From positions 1 through 41,445 of the forward strand of contig JAIMBC010000014.1 in NCBI GenBank assembly GCA_023511675.1: a stretch of 41,445 nucleotides of DNA, in the 5' to 3' direction. Both the position numbers and the translations under genes were made by a program. Positions 17,975-26,477 of this stretch are shown here, one piece after another. Numbering within the stretch: position 1 is the stretch's first letter; each line of letters opens with the position of its first letter. This DNA is from Pirellulales bacterium. GTDB taxonomy: Bacteria > Planctomycetota > Planctomycetia > Pirellulales > JAIMBC01. The notes below the pieces were generated by a model that did not search any database, was not told the origin of the DNA, and saw only the letters and a program-made list of their open reading frames with translations.

Positions 17975-19033
17975 ATGCCCACCGCCCCCCCCACCGTTTG
18001 CCTGGGACCTCACCGCAGCCTCGCGGCCGGCCAGCCCGCCCTGGTCGTGGCCGAGCTGGGCCAAAACCATAACGGCCGACCGGAACTGGCCGAGGCCCTG
18101 GTGGATGCCGCTGCCTGGGCAGGGGCAGACGCCGTCAAGGTGGTGAAACGCGATCTGGAGTGGGAACTGGCTGTGGAGGCCCGCCAGCGGCCCTACCGCG
18201 GTCCCCATGCCTACGGGCCGACCTATGAGGCGCACCGACGCGCCCTGGAGCTGGCACCCGCCGTGCATGCGCGGCTGGCGGAGCGTGCTCGCCGACACAG
18301 AATGCTGTTCGTGGCCACGGCGTGCGATCCCCCCAGCGCCGAGGCGCTGCGTGCCATCGGCGTCGATGCCTTCAAGATCGCCTCCCGAGATCTCGACAAT
18401 CTGCCGCTGCTTGCGCACGTGGCTGCGTACGGCCTGCCCGTGTTCGCCTCCACCGGCATGTCTACCTTCGCGGAGATCGACCTGGCGGTGGAGGTCCTCC
18501 GGCAGCGGCAGTGCCCCCACGTGCTCTTGCAGTGCACCTCTCTCTACCCCACCCCCATCGATCAGGTGCATCTGCGCAGCATGGCGGCCCTGGCGGAGCG
18601 TTACGGCGTGCTGGTGGGTTACTCGGACCACTCAGCCGGCATCCTCCTGCCGCCGGTGGCTGTGGCCTTGGGGGCAGTGGTGATCGAAAAGCACCTCACG
18701 CTCGACTGCAACGCGCGGGGTACCGACCATGCCTGCTCGCTAGAGCCGGAGGCGTTTCGACAGATGGTCGAAAATCTGCGGGCCGTGGAAGCCGCCCTCG
18801 GCCGGGCCGACAAGCCGCTCGCGCAAGGCGTGGCTGAGGTACGCGGCAAACTGGGCCGCAGCCTGGTTGCCCGCATGCCGCTGGAGGCGGGCACCCGCAT
18901 CGAGGAACACATGCTGGCGCTGAGGAGCCCGGGGGTCGGCATCTCGTGGCTGGCACGCGATCGGTTGCTTGGCCGGCGCCTGCTCCGGCCGGTCGCTGCG
19001 GGTCACTTGCTCTCGCTCGACGATGTGAGATGA
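17975..19033 (+). CDS. NeuB/SpsE-family nonulosonate synthase with SAF domain
   Basis: NeuB-family enzymes condense phosphoenolpyruvate with an N-acetyl hexosamine (or its phosphate) to a nine-carbon sugar acid. Family motifs are AELGQNHNG (26-34), FKIASRDLDNLPLL, LLQCTSLYPTP, VGYSDHSAG, VIEKHLTLD (236-244) and GTDHACSLEP. Residues of about 295-350 form the C-terminal SAF (antifreeze-like) lid (LVARMPLEAGTRIEE... LLRPVAAGHLLSLDDV). The usual VKFQ motif after the first helix is VKVV here (54-57). ATG 17975 follows GGAGGGAAAGG. The stop codon overlaps the start of the HAD gene. Which sugar it uses cannot be read from sequence; no epimerase (NeuC) or PseB/C-type dehydratase/aminotransferase is present in the window. 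Confidence 0.88.
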   Translation: MPTAPPTVCLGPHRSLAAGQPALVVAELGQNHNGRPELAEALVDAAAWAGADAVKVVKRDLEWELAVEARQRPYRGPHAYGPTYEAHRRALELAPAVHARLAERARRHRMLFVATACDPPSAEALRAIGVDAFKIASRDLDNLPLLAHVAAYGLPVFASTGMSTFAEIDLAVEVLRQRQCPHVLLQCTSLYPTPIDQVHLRSMAALAERYGVLVGYSDHSAGILLPPVAVALGAVVIEKHLTLDCNARGTDHACSLEPEAFRQMVENLRAVEAALGRADKPLAQGVAEVRGKLGRSLVARMPLEAGTRIEEHMLALRSPGVGISWLARDRLLGRRLLRPVAAGHLLSLDDVR

Positions 19034-19848
19034 ACGCACCCGGCTCTCCTCCCGCTATCTTGGCACGCTACCCGGAAAGATGCACCCCGCGCGGCGCGGG
19101 TGCCCTCTCTTGGACGACGAGGAGCCAAAACCCTGACTGCCTGCCGGCGTGCCAGCGATCGTGGTCCCACATCCGCGGGCTGGTATTCGACATGGGAGAT
19201 GTGCTCTACGACGCCGGCGCCTGGCGCCGCTGGCTGGCACGGCTACTGGCGCGGCAAGGCGTCAGCGAGCCTGCGCACGTGCTCTTTCGTATCTGGGACC
19301 AGCAATATCTCGACGATGTGCACCGCGGTCGGCGGGATTACGCGGAAGCCTTTGCCGCCTTCTTGGAGGGTCTGGGCCTCTCTCCCGGACAACGAGACGA
19401 GGTGCTGGCCGCAAGCTGGGCCCGCAAGCGCGAGCTGGAAGCCCAGGTGATCCCCTTCGCCGGCGTGCGATCTGCCCTGGCCGCCCTGGCAGAGCGGGGC
19501 ATCCCGCTCGCCGCGCTGAGCGATTCGGAGCATCCCGCCGAACAGCTTTGCCGCCTGCTGGCAAAACTGGGCCTGGACACGTATTTCACCAGCGTGATCT
19601 CTTCACGGGATCTGGGCCAGACCAAACCGGCGCCGACGTGCTACCTGGCAGCACTGGTCTCCCTGAAGCTGCAGCCCGAAGAGGCGGCATTTGTGGGCCA
19701 CGATGCGGAGGAACTCGCCGGTGCAAGCCGCGTAGGCATGGCCACAATTGCCTTCAACTATGAGCCCGGCGCTATGGCCGATGTATATCTGTTCCGCATG
19801 GATGCCTTGCCGGCGCTGCTCACCGGCGGCGCAGCCGGAGCCGCGTAA
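19030..19848 (+). CDS. HAD-superfamily phosphatase
   Basis: Motif I is LVFDMGDVLYD with the nucleophile Asp54. The +2 position, usually the general-acid Asp, is Gly56, as seen in YihX-type members. Motif II is AALSDSEHP, motif III lies in GQTKPAPTCYLAAL (Lys), and motif IV is FVGHDAEEL. The cap between motifs I and II is helical (C1 type). The first 45 residues precede the fold and look unstructured; a later start is possible but the ATGA overlap with the NeuB-like gene argues for translational coupling at 19030. By analogy with sialic-acid-9-phosphate phosphatases it could remove phosphate from the NeuB product; this is inference. Confidence 0.82.
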   Translation: MNAPGSPPAILARYPERCTPRGAGALSWTTRSQNPDCLPACQRSWSHIRGLVFDMGDVLYDAGAWRRWLARLLARQGVSEPAHVLFRIWDQQYLDDVHRGRRDYAEAFAAFLEGLGLSPGQRDEVLAASWARKRELEAQVIPFAGVRSALAALAERGIPLAALSDSEHPAEQLCRLLAKLGLDTYFTSVISSRDLGQTKPAPTCYLAALVSLKLQPEEAAFVGHDAEELAGASRVGMATIAFNYEPGAMADVYLFRMDALPALLTGGAAGAA

Positions 19849-21585
19849 ATGAAGGTCTATGCTCGAGGCGGCCTGGTCCAGGCATATCCCCCGCACGACG
19901 AACCGGCCCTGCTGCTCGAAGGAAGCTGGCCGGCACACGAGCCGTGGAGAGCACGCTGGTCCCTCGATGATTGCATCGATGCCGGCCATGATTGGATCGA
20001 CGTCGCCGCACAGCATTTGGCCGAACACGCCGGCCGTCCGCCGGACGCTGCGCCATCGCCCTCTCTCGCCTGGTGGCACGCCCTCGGCCTCCGGTATTAC
20101 CTGGTACGCTTGCTGAGGCCGATCTGCTTCTTTCAAGACATCATGCCGGGCGGAGCGAGAAGACGACTGCGGCTTGTTGCCGAGGCGGGCCGCGATGAGG
20201 ACTACGCACACGTGCTGGCCGCCCTGGCCGAGCAGGCAGGCGGCAGTCTGCGCGTGACTTGGCACGCCCCGCTCAGCAATCCTCCGCACCGGCGTGCGCC
20301 GCGGCTCAGGCCGCCTTCTCTGCGGGCCTGGTTAGGCCGGGTGGCAGCGAGACGGGTCCCTCCCCGAGCGGCCGATCCCGATGCGCCTCGGCTATTGCTA
20401 TGCGGCAGCCCGGCGGTGTTCGATTCCCTCTGCCCGGCCCTATTGGAACAAGGAGCCGCGGTATGGTGGCTGCACGAGCGATTCGGCTATCGCTGCTGGT
20501 GGCGATGGCGCCGCAGCGGCATTGTGCAACTGGCATGCGTGGGAACGGGCGGCGCGTGCCGCGGGGAGGCCAATGCTGGCTGGCTGGACCGAGCACCCTC
20601 TGCGGGCCGAATCGTCTGCCGGGGCATTGATCTGGGCCCACCGATCGAGCGATGGCTGGCGGCACGCGCCCGGCAGTACGGGTGCCGGCATCAACAGCTC
20701 CTCTTGAGCGTCTGGCAACACTTGCTACGCGTGCGGCCGCACCTGGTGGTGCTCGATGAAGATGCCACTCCCTTCAAACGTGTGGTGGTGGCTTGCGCAG
20801 CCCGCCTTGGAGTTCCCACGGCCGTGGTCCAACACGGGGCGGAGTGCGTGCGCTTCGGCTTTGTTCCGCTGGCGGCGGATTACTTCCTCGCCTGGGCGCC
20901 CGCGGCACGGCAGCAGCTCATCCGTTGGGGCGCCCCTCCGCAGCGCGTGCTGCTGGCCGAGGGAACGTTGCACCGGCGCGCCGCCGCCCTGCCTCGCTGG
21001 CCCGGCATGCCCTCCCAGGGAGGGCCGCGCATTCTGCTGCTGGCCAGCGTCCCCCCCCAGGAAGATCGGCCAGATTCCGTGGCCCTGCACCTTACGCCCC
21101 GCACCTTCCAGGACATGTGGCAAGCATTGTGCACGGCACTCAAGCGCTGTGCGCCCGACTGCACGCTGCTGATCAAGCCCCATCCCCGCACGCGCGATCT
21201 GTCGGCACTACGGTCTCTATTCTCCTCAACGCATCTGCGGGTGCGCTGGACGCGCCAGCACGATCTGGGCCGTGCCTTATCCGGCTGCCAGCTTGTGGTC
21301 AGCATGTTTTCCACGGCGGGTCTGGAAGCGGCAGCGGCCGGCTGGCCGGTGATCCAACTGTTGCCCGCCGGATCGAAAGATATCCTCCCTCCCGCGCCAT
21401 GGGGTCTGCTGGGCAGCGCCCGCCACGCCGGCGAGCTGGAAACGCTGCTGCGCGGCGTCCTGGAGGGCACGCTGCGGCCCCAGCCCTCGCCGCTGGCCGC
21501 AAGCCGCTTGCCGCCGCTGGCAGAGTCGCTGTTACAACTGGCATCCTCCCGCCAAACCGAAGCTGAGGCCATGGTCTGCGCATGA
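19849..21585 (+). CDS. GT-B-like surface-polysaccharide glycosyltransferase
   Basis: The 578-residue cytoplasmic-looking protein carries C-terminal GT-B features: a strand RPHLVVLDEDATPFKRVVV, PTAVVQHGAE (His-Gly loop), ADYFLAWAPAARQQL, LLIKPHPRTRD (the KPHP motif of capsule and CDP-glycerol transferase-like enzymes) and a late SGCQLVVSMFSTAGLEA acceptor-site helix. The N-terminal half (1-300) is less clear. It may be a Rossmann-like half with LLLCGSPAVFDSL. It begins directly after the HAD stop codon (TAA then ATG) and overlaps the flippase start by 4 bases. Its donor is unknown; a CMP- or CDP-activated product of this cluster is plausible. Confidence 0.65.
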   Translation: MKVYARGGLVQAYPPHDEPALLLEGSWPAHEPWRARWSLDDCIDAGHDWIDVAAQHLAEHAGRPPDAAPSPSLAWWHALGLRYYLVRLLRPICFFQDIMPGGARRRLRLVAEAGRDEDYAHVLAALAEQAGGSLRVTWHAPLSNPPHRRAPRLRPPSLRAWLGRVAARRVPPRAADPDAPRLLLCGSPAVFDSLCPALLEQGAAVWWLHERFGYRCWWRWRRSGIVQLACVGTGGACRGEANAGWLDRAPSAGRIVCRGIDLGPPIERWLAARARQYGCRHQQLLLSVWQHLLRVRPHLVVLDEDATPFKRVVVACAARLGVPTAVVQHGAECVRFGFVPLAADYFLAWAPAARQQLIRWGAPPQRVLLAEGTLHRRAAALPRWPGMPSQGGPRILLLASVPPQEDRPDSVALHLTPRTFQDMWQALCTALKRCAPDCTLLIKPHPRTRDLSALRSLFSSTHLRVRWTRQHDLGRALSGCQLVVSMFSTAGLEAAAAGWPVIQLLPAGSKDILPPAPWGLLGSARHAGELETLLRGVLEGTLRPQPSPLAASRLPPLAESLLQLASSRQTEAEAMVCA

Positions 21586-23237
21586 GCGGCACACATGCTG
21601 GCTGTCTGCCGACTGCCGTGCCTGGCCAGCGCCAGGCGGGGGAAGCCTACGGGCGACAGTCGGCGGCACTGCGCCCCGCCGCGGTGGCAACTCCCGGGCA
21701 GCCGAGGTTGCCATGCCCGCCAACGCCTGCCCCCCTGTGCCAGCCAAGCGATACAGCGCCTCTGAGCGGTTGGCGGCGGACCGCGCATGACACGCTGGCC
21801 ACCGCGGGCGCCGCTGCTGCGAGCCACGTGCTGGGTGCCTGTACCAGCCTGCTGCTGCGTGCCCTGCTGCGTCCGGAGCAGATGGGGATCTGGCAAGGCA
21901 TCAAGCTGCTGCTTACCTACGCCAACTACGCGAATCTGGGGGCCAGCAAGGGGGCGGCGCGAGAGCTGGCGCGTGCCCGGGGGAGTGGTGCCCTGGCGCA
22001 GGCAGCGCATGAGGTGAACCTGGCCTTTACCGTCAACACGCTCTCCAGCCTGGCCTATGCCGCGCTGGTGGCCGCGGCGGCAGGCTGGCTCGCCTTTGCC
22101 GGCAGCGGCAAGTGGCACCTGGCGTGGGGCATGGCACTGGCGGCGGCAGCCGTGTTGGTGCCCATGCAGCGGTACCTGACATTTCATATCACCCTGCTGA
22201 GGTCGCAACAGGCCTTTCGCACCACGGCGTGGGTGACGGTGCTCGATTCGGCCCTGGCGATGTTGCTGGGCGCGGCGGGAGCATACGTGGGAGGCGTGTT
22301 GGGGTTGTGTGTGGCAACGCTCGCGGCCATGTTGCTCACGCAAACCTGTTTGTGGCGGCAGGCGCCGATGCGTCTGCGCTGGAGCTGGCACGCTGCGGGA
22401 ATGGCACGGCTGGTCCGGCTGGGCGCGCCGCTGTTGGCCAGCGGTGTTGCCGCCACGCTGTTCCGCTCCCTGGACCGGCTGGCGATCCTCGCCTGCCTTG
22501 CCGATCGAGAAGCAGCCCTGGGACTTTACTCCACGGCCCTGCTGGCAAGCAGCCAGATCTATGGCTTTGCCAACCTGCTGGCCACCACCATGGGACCACG
22601 CTATGCAGAGTTGTTCGGCCGCACGGCCGATCGCCGCAGCGTGGCGCGTCTGGCGGCGCTGGCCACGGAGTGGCAGGCCTCTGTGCTCGGGCTGCTGGGC
22701 GGACTGGCGATCGTCCTCGCACAGCCCTTGCTGGCAGCCCTGCTGCCGGCCTATCGCGCAGGCTTGGAGTGCCTTGCCCTGGTGGCCCTCGGCAGCGTGG
22801 CCCTGGGCCTGGCCGTCCCGCTCTCCCAGTACCAGGCTGCGGTGTATGAAGAGCGACGCGGCTTGCTGCTCACCTGCCTGCTCTCTGTGCTGGCGGCGTG
22901 CGCCGATGCCGGCGTGCTGCTGGCGGGCGGGGGGCTGGTCGGCCTGGCCGGAGCCACGGCCCTGGCCTACACGGCCTCTTACGTGCTGCTGGCCACCATT
23001 TCCATCTGGCCACACCTTGACGGCCGCGAGCGGACGAGGTTCCTTGCAGCCCATGTGCTGCTGCTGGCCCCCCCTCTGGGAACGGCATGGTGCCTGGCCG
23101 CGGGCAGACCGCAGGCCTCTCTGGCAGTTTCCTTGCTGCACACCTCGCTTGTTGCCGCAGCCTGGTTTGTCAGCAGTTGGCTCGCCTGGTGCGGCGGAGG
23201 ATGGCGCCGCGCGTGGCGGCAGGAGCCGCCAGCATGA
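21582..23237 (+). CDS. Wzx-like polysaccharide flippase
   Basis: A 551-residue membrane protein with roughly 12 hydrophobic segments, such as LAYAALVAAAAGWLAFAG, LLGLLGGLAIVLAQPLLAAL and AAHVLLLAPPLGTAWCLAAG. It has the MOP/MATE-superfamily look of oligosaccharide-lipid flippases: LLLRALLRPEQMGIWQGI early and LASSQIYGFANLLATTMGPRY in the middle. It would move lipid-linked glycan across the inner membrane. About 70 mostly hydrophilic, Pro-rich residues precede the first helix, which is odd; the start is kept because ATG overlaps the previous stop (ATGA) and no better start lies just before the first helix. It is coupled by the same overlap to the CDP-alcohol transferase gene. Confidence 0.82.
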   Translation: MSGTHAGCLPTAVPGQRQAGEAYGRQSAALRPAAVATPGQPRLPCPPTPAPLCQPSDTAPLSGWRRTAHDTLATAGAAAASHVLGACTSLLLRALLRPEQMGIWQGIKLLLTYANYANLGASKGAARELARARGSGALAQAAHEVNLAFTVNTLSSLAYAALVAAAAGWLAFAGSGKWHLAWGMALAAAAVLVPMQRYLTFHITLLRSQQAFRTTAWVTVLDSALAMLLGAAGAYVGGVLGLCVATLAAMLLTQTCLWRQAPMRLRWSWHAAGMARLVRLGAPLLASGVAATLFRSLDRLAILACLADREAALGLYSTALLASSQIYGFANLLATTMGPRYAELFGRTADRRSVARLAALATEWQASVLGLLGGLAIVLAQPLLAALLPAYRAGLECLALVALGSVALGLAVPLSQYQAAVYEERRGLLLTCLLSVLAACADAGVLLAGGGLVGLAGATALAYTASYVLLATISIWPHLDGRERTRFLAAHVLLLAPPLGTAWCLAAGRPQASLAVSLLHTSLVAAAWFVSSWLAWCGGGWRRAWRQEPPA

Positions 23238-24247
23238 GCCGCCCTAGCCTGGCAGCCCTGCGCAGCCGATGCCTCAAGCCCGATCCCCAGCGGCTGGGCA
23301 ACTGGTTTGCCCGCCGCATCGTGCGTCCCGCGGCATTGCGCGTCACCTGGCTGATTCTGCCCACGGGGTGCAGCGCCCACGCGGTAACCCTGATGGCCCT
23401 GCTGGCCGCGATGGGGGCAACGCTCCTGTCGGCCCAGGGAAACACCGCCTGCCTGGCTTTGGCGGCGCTGGCCTGGCACCTGTGGTATGTGCTGGACCAT
23501 GTCGATGGGCAGGTAGCGCGCTGGCGCGGCACGGCCACCCTTGACGGAACGCAGCTCGATTATCTGATGCACCACACGGTCAACCTGCTCTTGCCTTGCG
23601 GCGTGGGCTGGGGCCTGTTCACACAGAGTGGGAACAGCAGGTGGCTGCTGCTGGCGGCCGTTTGGGGGTGGGGGCTGCTGTTGCTAGGCCTGCAACATGA
23701 CGCTCGCTACAAGGCATTCGTGCAGCGGTTCAAGCTGCTGCACGGCGAGTTGCGGCTAGTAGGCGGAGGGGGGGGAAGGCCGGCTCCGCCCACGCCCATG
23801 CCCCGCCATCCGCTGCGCGGCATGATCTGGCTGGCGCGCAAACTCTGCGAACCGCCCGGCCTGTTGGGCCTGCTCACGGCGGCCGGCTGCCTGGGCCTTT
23901 ACTGGCCCAGGGCAGGCACCGCCGCGCTGCAGGCCGCGTTGATCGTGCTCGGCCCCACCAGCCTCCTGCTGGCCGCGGCCGACATCGTCCGCTCCGTGCG
24001 CGCAGAGGCGTGCGAGCGGGAATTCGCTCGCTGGTTTGCCCCCGCCGCCGGCCAGCAGCTCAGCTTTGAAAAGGGCTACTACTTCGTACGGCCCGAGGAG
24101 GAACGATGCTCCCCTCCCGCGCGTGCGTGCCTGCCGGCCTTGCCGGCCCCATTGCCGGAACCCAAGCCGCGGTCCGCCAGCAGCGCGGCGGGAACGGTTG
24201 CGGCCAGCGGCGGGCGGTGGACAGCGGCCTCGCACGCCCACAACTGA
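23234..24247 (+). CDS. CDP-alcohol phosphotransferase family protein, last Asp replaced by His
   Basis: The family signature D-x2-DG-x2-AR-x8-G-x3-D-x3-D is present as LDHVDGQVARWRG then LDGTQLDYLMHH: Asp88, Asp91, Gly92, Ala95, Arg96, Gly105, Asp109, but His113 where the fourth Asp is expected. Several membrane helices surround it (e.g. WLLLAAVWGWGLLLLGL and ALIVLGPTSLLLAAADIV). Such enzymes move a phospho-alcohol from a CDP-alcohol to a lipid or polyol acceptor. In this cluster it could build a phospholipid anchor or a phosphodiester unit of the glycan; this is inference. The tail after residue 290 is Pro/Ala/Ser-rich. ATG 23234 overlaps the flippase stop by 4 bases. It is the last gene of the operon. 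Confidence 0.82.
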   Translation: MSRPSLAALRSRCLKPDPQRLGNWFARRIVRPAALRVTWLILPTGCSAHAVTLMALLAAMGATLLSAQGNTACLALAALAWHLWYVLDHVDGQVARWRGTATLDGTQLDYLMHHTVNLLLPCGVGWGLFTQSGNSRWLLLAAVWGWGLLLLGLQHDARYKAFVQRFKLLHGELRLVGGGGGRPAPPTPMPRHPLRGMIWLARKLCEPPGLLGLLTAAGCLGLYWPRAGTAALQAALIVLGPTSLLLAAADIVRSVRAEACEREFARWFAPAAGQQLSFEKGYYFVRPEEERCSPPARACLPALPAPLPEPKPRSASSAAGTVAASGGRWTAASHAHN

Positions 24248-24257
24248 TACGCCGCAA

Positions 24258-24280
24258 AGGGGGGCGCTACCTGCCCCCCT
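24258..24280 (+). terminator. Strong GC hairpin after the glycan cluster
   Basis: AGGGGGGC at 24258-24265 can pair perfectly with GCCCCCCT at 24273-24280 across a 7-base loop, 10 bases beyond the stop codon of the last cluster gene. No T run follows, so it may act as a weak terminator or mRNA end stabiliser. Confidence 0.4.
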
Positions 24281-24520
24281 GCCACGCAACGTTCGGCCCG
24301 CGGCAGGGCGGCACAGTTAAGTTGCCGTGGCATCTTCCGCTGCCAGTGGGCACGCTTGGGCAACTAGCGCAGCAGTCTGTATTGGGCCCGGGGGCTTCCC
24401 CCCTCCCTCGGAACACAGCGGTCTGGACCTTTGCCGCAGCCGGCCCATGGGGGCCTCCAGCATCCGCAATGGTGCATTCAGGCTGCAGGGCGACGCCGGC
24501 CTGCCGCGACGCGCCAGCGG

Positions 24521-25594
24521 CTACTCCAGGTCGCCCAGCAGGCTGCGCTGTTCTTGCCGGTCGAACTCGATGAGCGCCTCGATGACCGGTTCCAGATTGC
24601 CGGCGAGGATGCTATCGAGCTGATACCAGCTCTGATTGATGCGGTGGTCCGTGACCCGGTTCTCCGGAAAGTTGTAGGTGCGGATGCGCTCGCTGCGATC
24701 GCCCGAGCCGGCCAGGGTGCGCCGCTGATGGGCCCGCTCCGCCTCTTTCTCGGCCCGCAAACGCTCGTAAATCCGCGACTTGAGGATCCGCAACGCCTTG
24801 GCCCGGTTCTTGTGCTGGCTGCGCTCATCCTGACAGCTCACCACAATGCCCGTGGCATAGTGCGTCAGCCGCACCGCCGAGGTGGTCTTGTTCACATGCT
24901 GCCCGCCAGGTCCGCTGGCCGAAAACAGATCGATGCGATAGTCCTCCGGCTTCAGCTCCACCTCCACGTCCTCAGGTTCCGCCAACACGACCACAGTGGC
25001 CAGCGAGGTATGGATCCGCCCCTTGGCCTCCGTCTCCGGCACCCGCTGCACGCGATGCCCGCCGCTTTCGTAGCGCAGCTCGCGGTAGGCCCCTTCTCCC
25101 TCGATGCCCAGGATGACCTCCTTGAAGCCGCCAAGTTCTGTGGGGTGCATGTCCAGCACTTCGGCCTTCCAGCCCCTGCGGTCGGCGTAGTGCCGGTACA
25201 TCTCGAATAGATCGCGTGCAAACAGAGCCGCCTCCTCGCCCCCCGTGCCAGCGCGGATCTCGAGCATGCACCGCGTCCGGGCAAAATCCTCCCCCCCCGT
25301 GGTCAGATCGAGCAATTCGTTCCACACCGCTTCCCGCTGTTCCCGGAGGCGGTGGAGTTCGGCCTCGGCCAGCTCGCGCATTTCCGGGTCGCCATCGGCC
25401 GCCAGGGCACGCGTCTCGGCGATGGCAGCATTCAGTTCCTTGAATCGCCGGTATTTGGTAGCCAGACGCGCCAGGGCACCGCGCTCGCGGGCCACACTGG
25501 CCACCCGCTGAGAATCTGCAAGCACCTCGGGACTGGCAAGCTGCCGCTCCAGTTCGTCAAATCGTTCGAGTGTCTGCTCCAGTTTTTCACGCAT
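24521..25594 (-). CDS. prfA: Peptide chain release factor 1
   Basis: RF1 recognises UAA/UAG and triggers peptide release. The GGQ motif lies in [19 protein letters not shown] (Gly230-Gly231-Gln232). The codon-recognition PxT motif is [14 protein letters not shown] (Pro186-Glu-Thr188), which marks RF1 and not RF2 (SPF). The end [14 protein letters not shown] is also RF1-type. Length 357 is normal. ATG 25594 gives [12 protein letters not shown], the usual start; the frame is open upstream. It sits 136 bases behind rpmE, an order often seen in bacteria. prmC, which often follows prfA, is not present. A perfect 14-base palindrome (25603-25616) lies where a Shine-Dalgarno would be. Confidence 0.97.
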   Translation of the reverse strand: MREKLEQTLERFDELERQLASPEVLADSQRVASVARERGALARLATKYRRFKELNAAIAETRALAADGDPEMRELAEAELHRLREQREAVWNELLDLTTGGEDFARTRCMLEIRAGTGGEEAALFARDLFEMYRHYADRRGWKAEVLDMHPTELGGFKEVILGIEGEGAYRELRYESGGHRVQRVPETEAKGRIHTSLATVVVLAEPEDVEVELKPEDYRIDLFSASGPGGQHVNKTTSAVRLTHYATGIVVSCQDERSQHKNRAKALRILKSRIYERLRAEKEAERAHQRRTLAGSGDRSERIRTYNFPENRVTDHRINQSWYQLDSILAGNLEPVIEALIEFDRQEQRSLLGDLE

Positions 25595-25730
25595 GATTGG
25601 CACCCGCCGCGGCGGGCAAAGGAAGGCTGCCCAAGGGATCAGAGGCGCACCAAGTGCGCGCAACACCACAAGAGAGGCACCGCGCCCGCCGCCAGCCTAC
25701 CCAGGCGGGCGCAGCCACAAGCGCCAGCGG

Positions 25731-25997
25731 CTACGAGTCGCCAGCGTCGCCAGAAATGGCCTTGGAGGCCTTCTTGTCTCGTTTGAGGCTGGTGTAGCCG
25801 GCAGCGGCAAACTTCCTGTTGAACTTCTCGATGCGGCCGGCCGTGTCGACATACTTGAGCTTGCCGGTGTAAAAGGGGTGGCAAACGTTGCAGATATCGA
25901 CCTTGAGTTCCGCAACCGTACTGCGGGTGGTAAAGGTGTTTCCGCAGCCGCAGCGGACCACCGTCTCGACGTACTTCGGATGTATGCCTTTTTTCAT
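25731..25997 (-). CDS. rpmE: 50S ribosomal protein bL31, zinc-binding (C+) type
   Basis: The 88-residue protein starts [20 protein letters not shown] and has the zinc ligands Cys16, Cys18, Cys36 and Cys39 ([12 protein letters not shown]), then [13 protein letters not shown]. It is therefore the C+ type that is replaced by C- paralogues under zinc starvation in some bacteria. ATG 25997 matches the family start; a GTG directly before it is part of the GGAGAAGGTG ribosome-binding stretch. The C-terminal 20 residues ([14 protein letters not shown]) extend beyond the usual length of about 70. Confidence 0.96.
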   Translation of the reverse strand: MKKGIHPKYVETVVRCGCGNTFTTRSTVAELKVDICNVCHPFYTGKLKYVDTAGRIEKFNRKFAAAGYTSLKRDKKASKAISGDAGDS

Positions 25998-26000
25998 CAC

Positions 26001-26477
26001 CTTCTCCCGCAGTCATTCGCCAGCAGGCGGACCGTGCGGCCAGGCAGGCGCGATGCGGCCACCTTTCCACCGCGGCACGAGCATACCTCGGAGACCCACG
26101 CGGCGAGACACATCTGCCGCCAGGGCCCTCCGCACCGCAGGCGGCCGAGGCCGGGCCCGCATGGCGAGACGTGCAAGTCTATCGCAGGAACTCCCGGCCG
26201 GCAAGGGGCCCTATCTGTGCTAGCAGCCGCGGGGCGGTAAGAGGTACGTAAAGGCAGCCCGCAGGGGCGCCCGCCGTGTCGGCAGGCGCGCGGATGAGAG
26301 GCCGGCGGGCCCAGCGACGGGGACCAGCGGGCCCAGCGACGGGGGCGCAGACGGTGCATGGACCGTGGGCAGCGGGCCCAGGCTTGGGGGGCCGGCGGCG
26401 GCGAGATGCGGCCTACATCGTTGACGATACCAGCAGGCCCACGCTTGGGCGGTCGGCGGCGAAAGAGCGGGTGCACG
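26001..26477. other. Gap between rpmE and the transposase remnant, with short direct repeats
   Basis: No supported gene. Near 26304-26346 the block cgggcccagcgacgggg occurs twice almost back to back. Near 26370-26470 two looser copies of a block follow (cccaggcttggggggccggcggcggcg and cccacgcttgggcggtcggcggcg, differing at several positions). These look like decaying or slipped repeats next to the IS remnant. Confidence 0.45.

Noticed and set aside
20880-23141. 753-residue minus-strand open frame across the glycosyltransferase and flippase genes
   Set aside because: Gln/Arg/His-rich composition typical of antisense frames in GC-rich DNA; it would lie opposite two recognised genes.
17118-24247. 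Complete sialic-acid or pseudaminic-acid pathway
   Set aside because: No NeuC-type epimerase and no PseB/C/H/G-type genes are in the cluster, and the nucleotidyltransferase loop is atypical; only a partial, possibly different pathway can be supported.
24521-25210. 259-residue plus-strand open frame opposite prfA
   Set aside because: Antisense shadow of release factor 1, which has the GGQ and PxT motifs.
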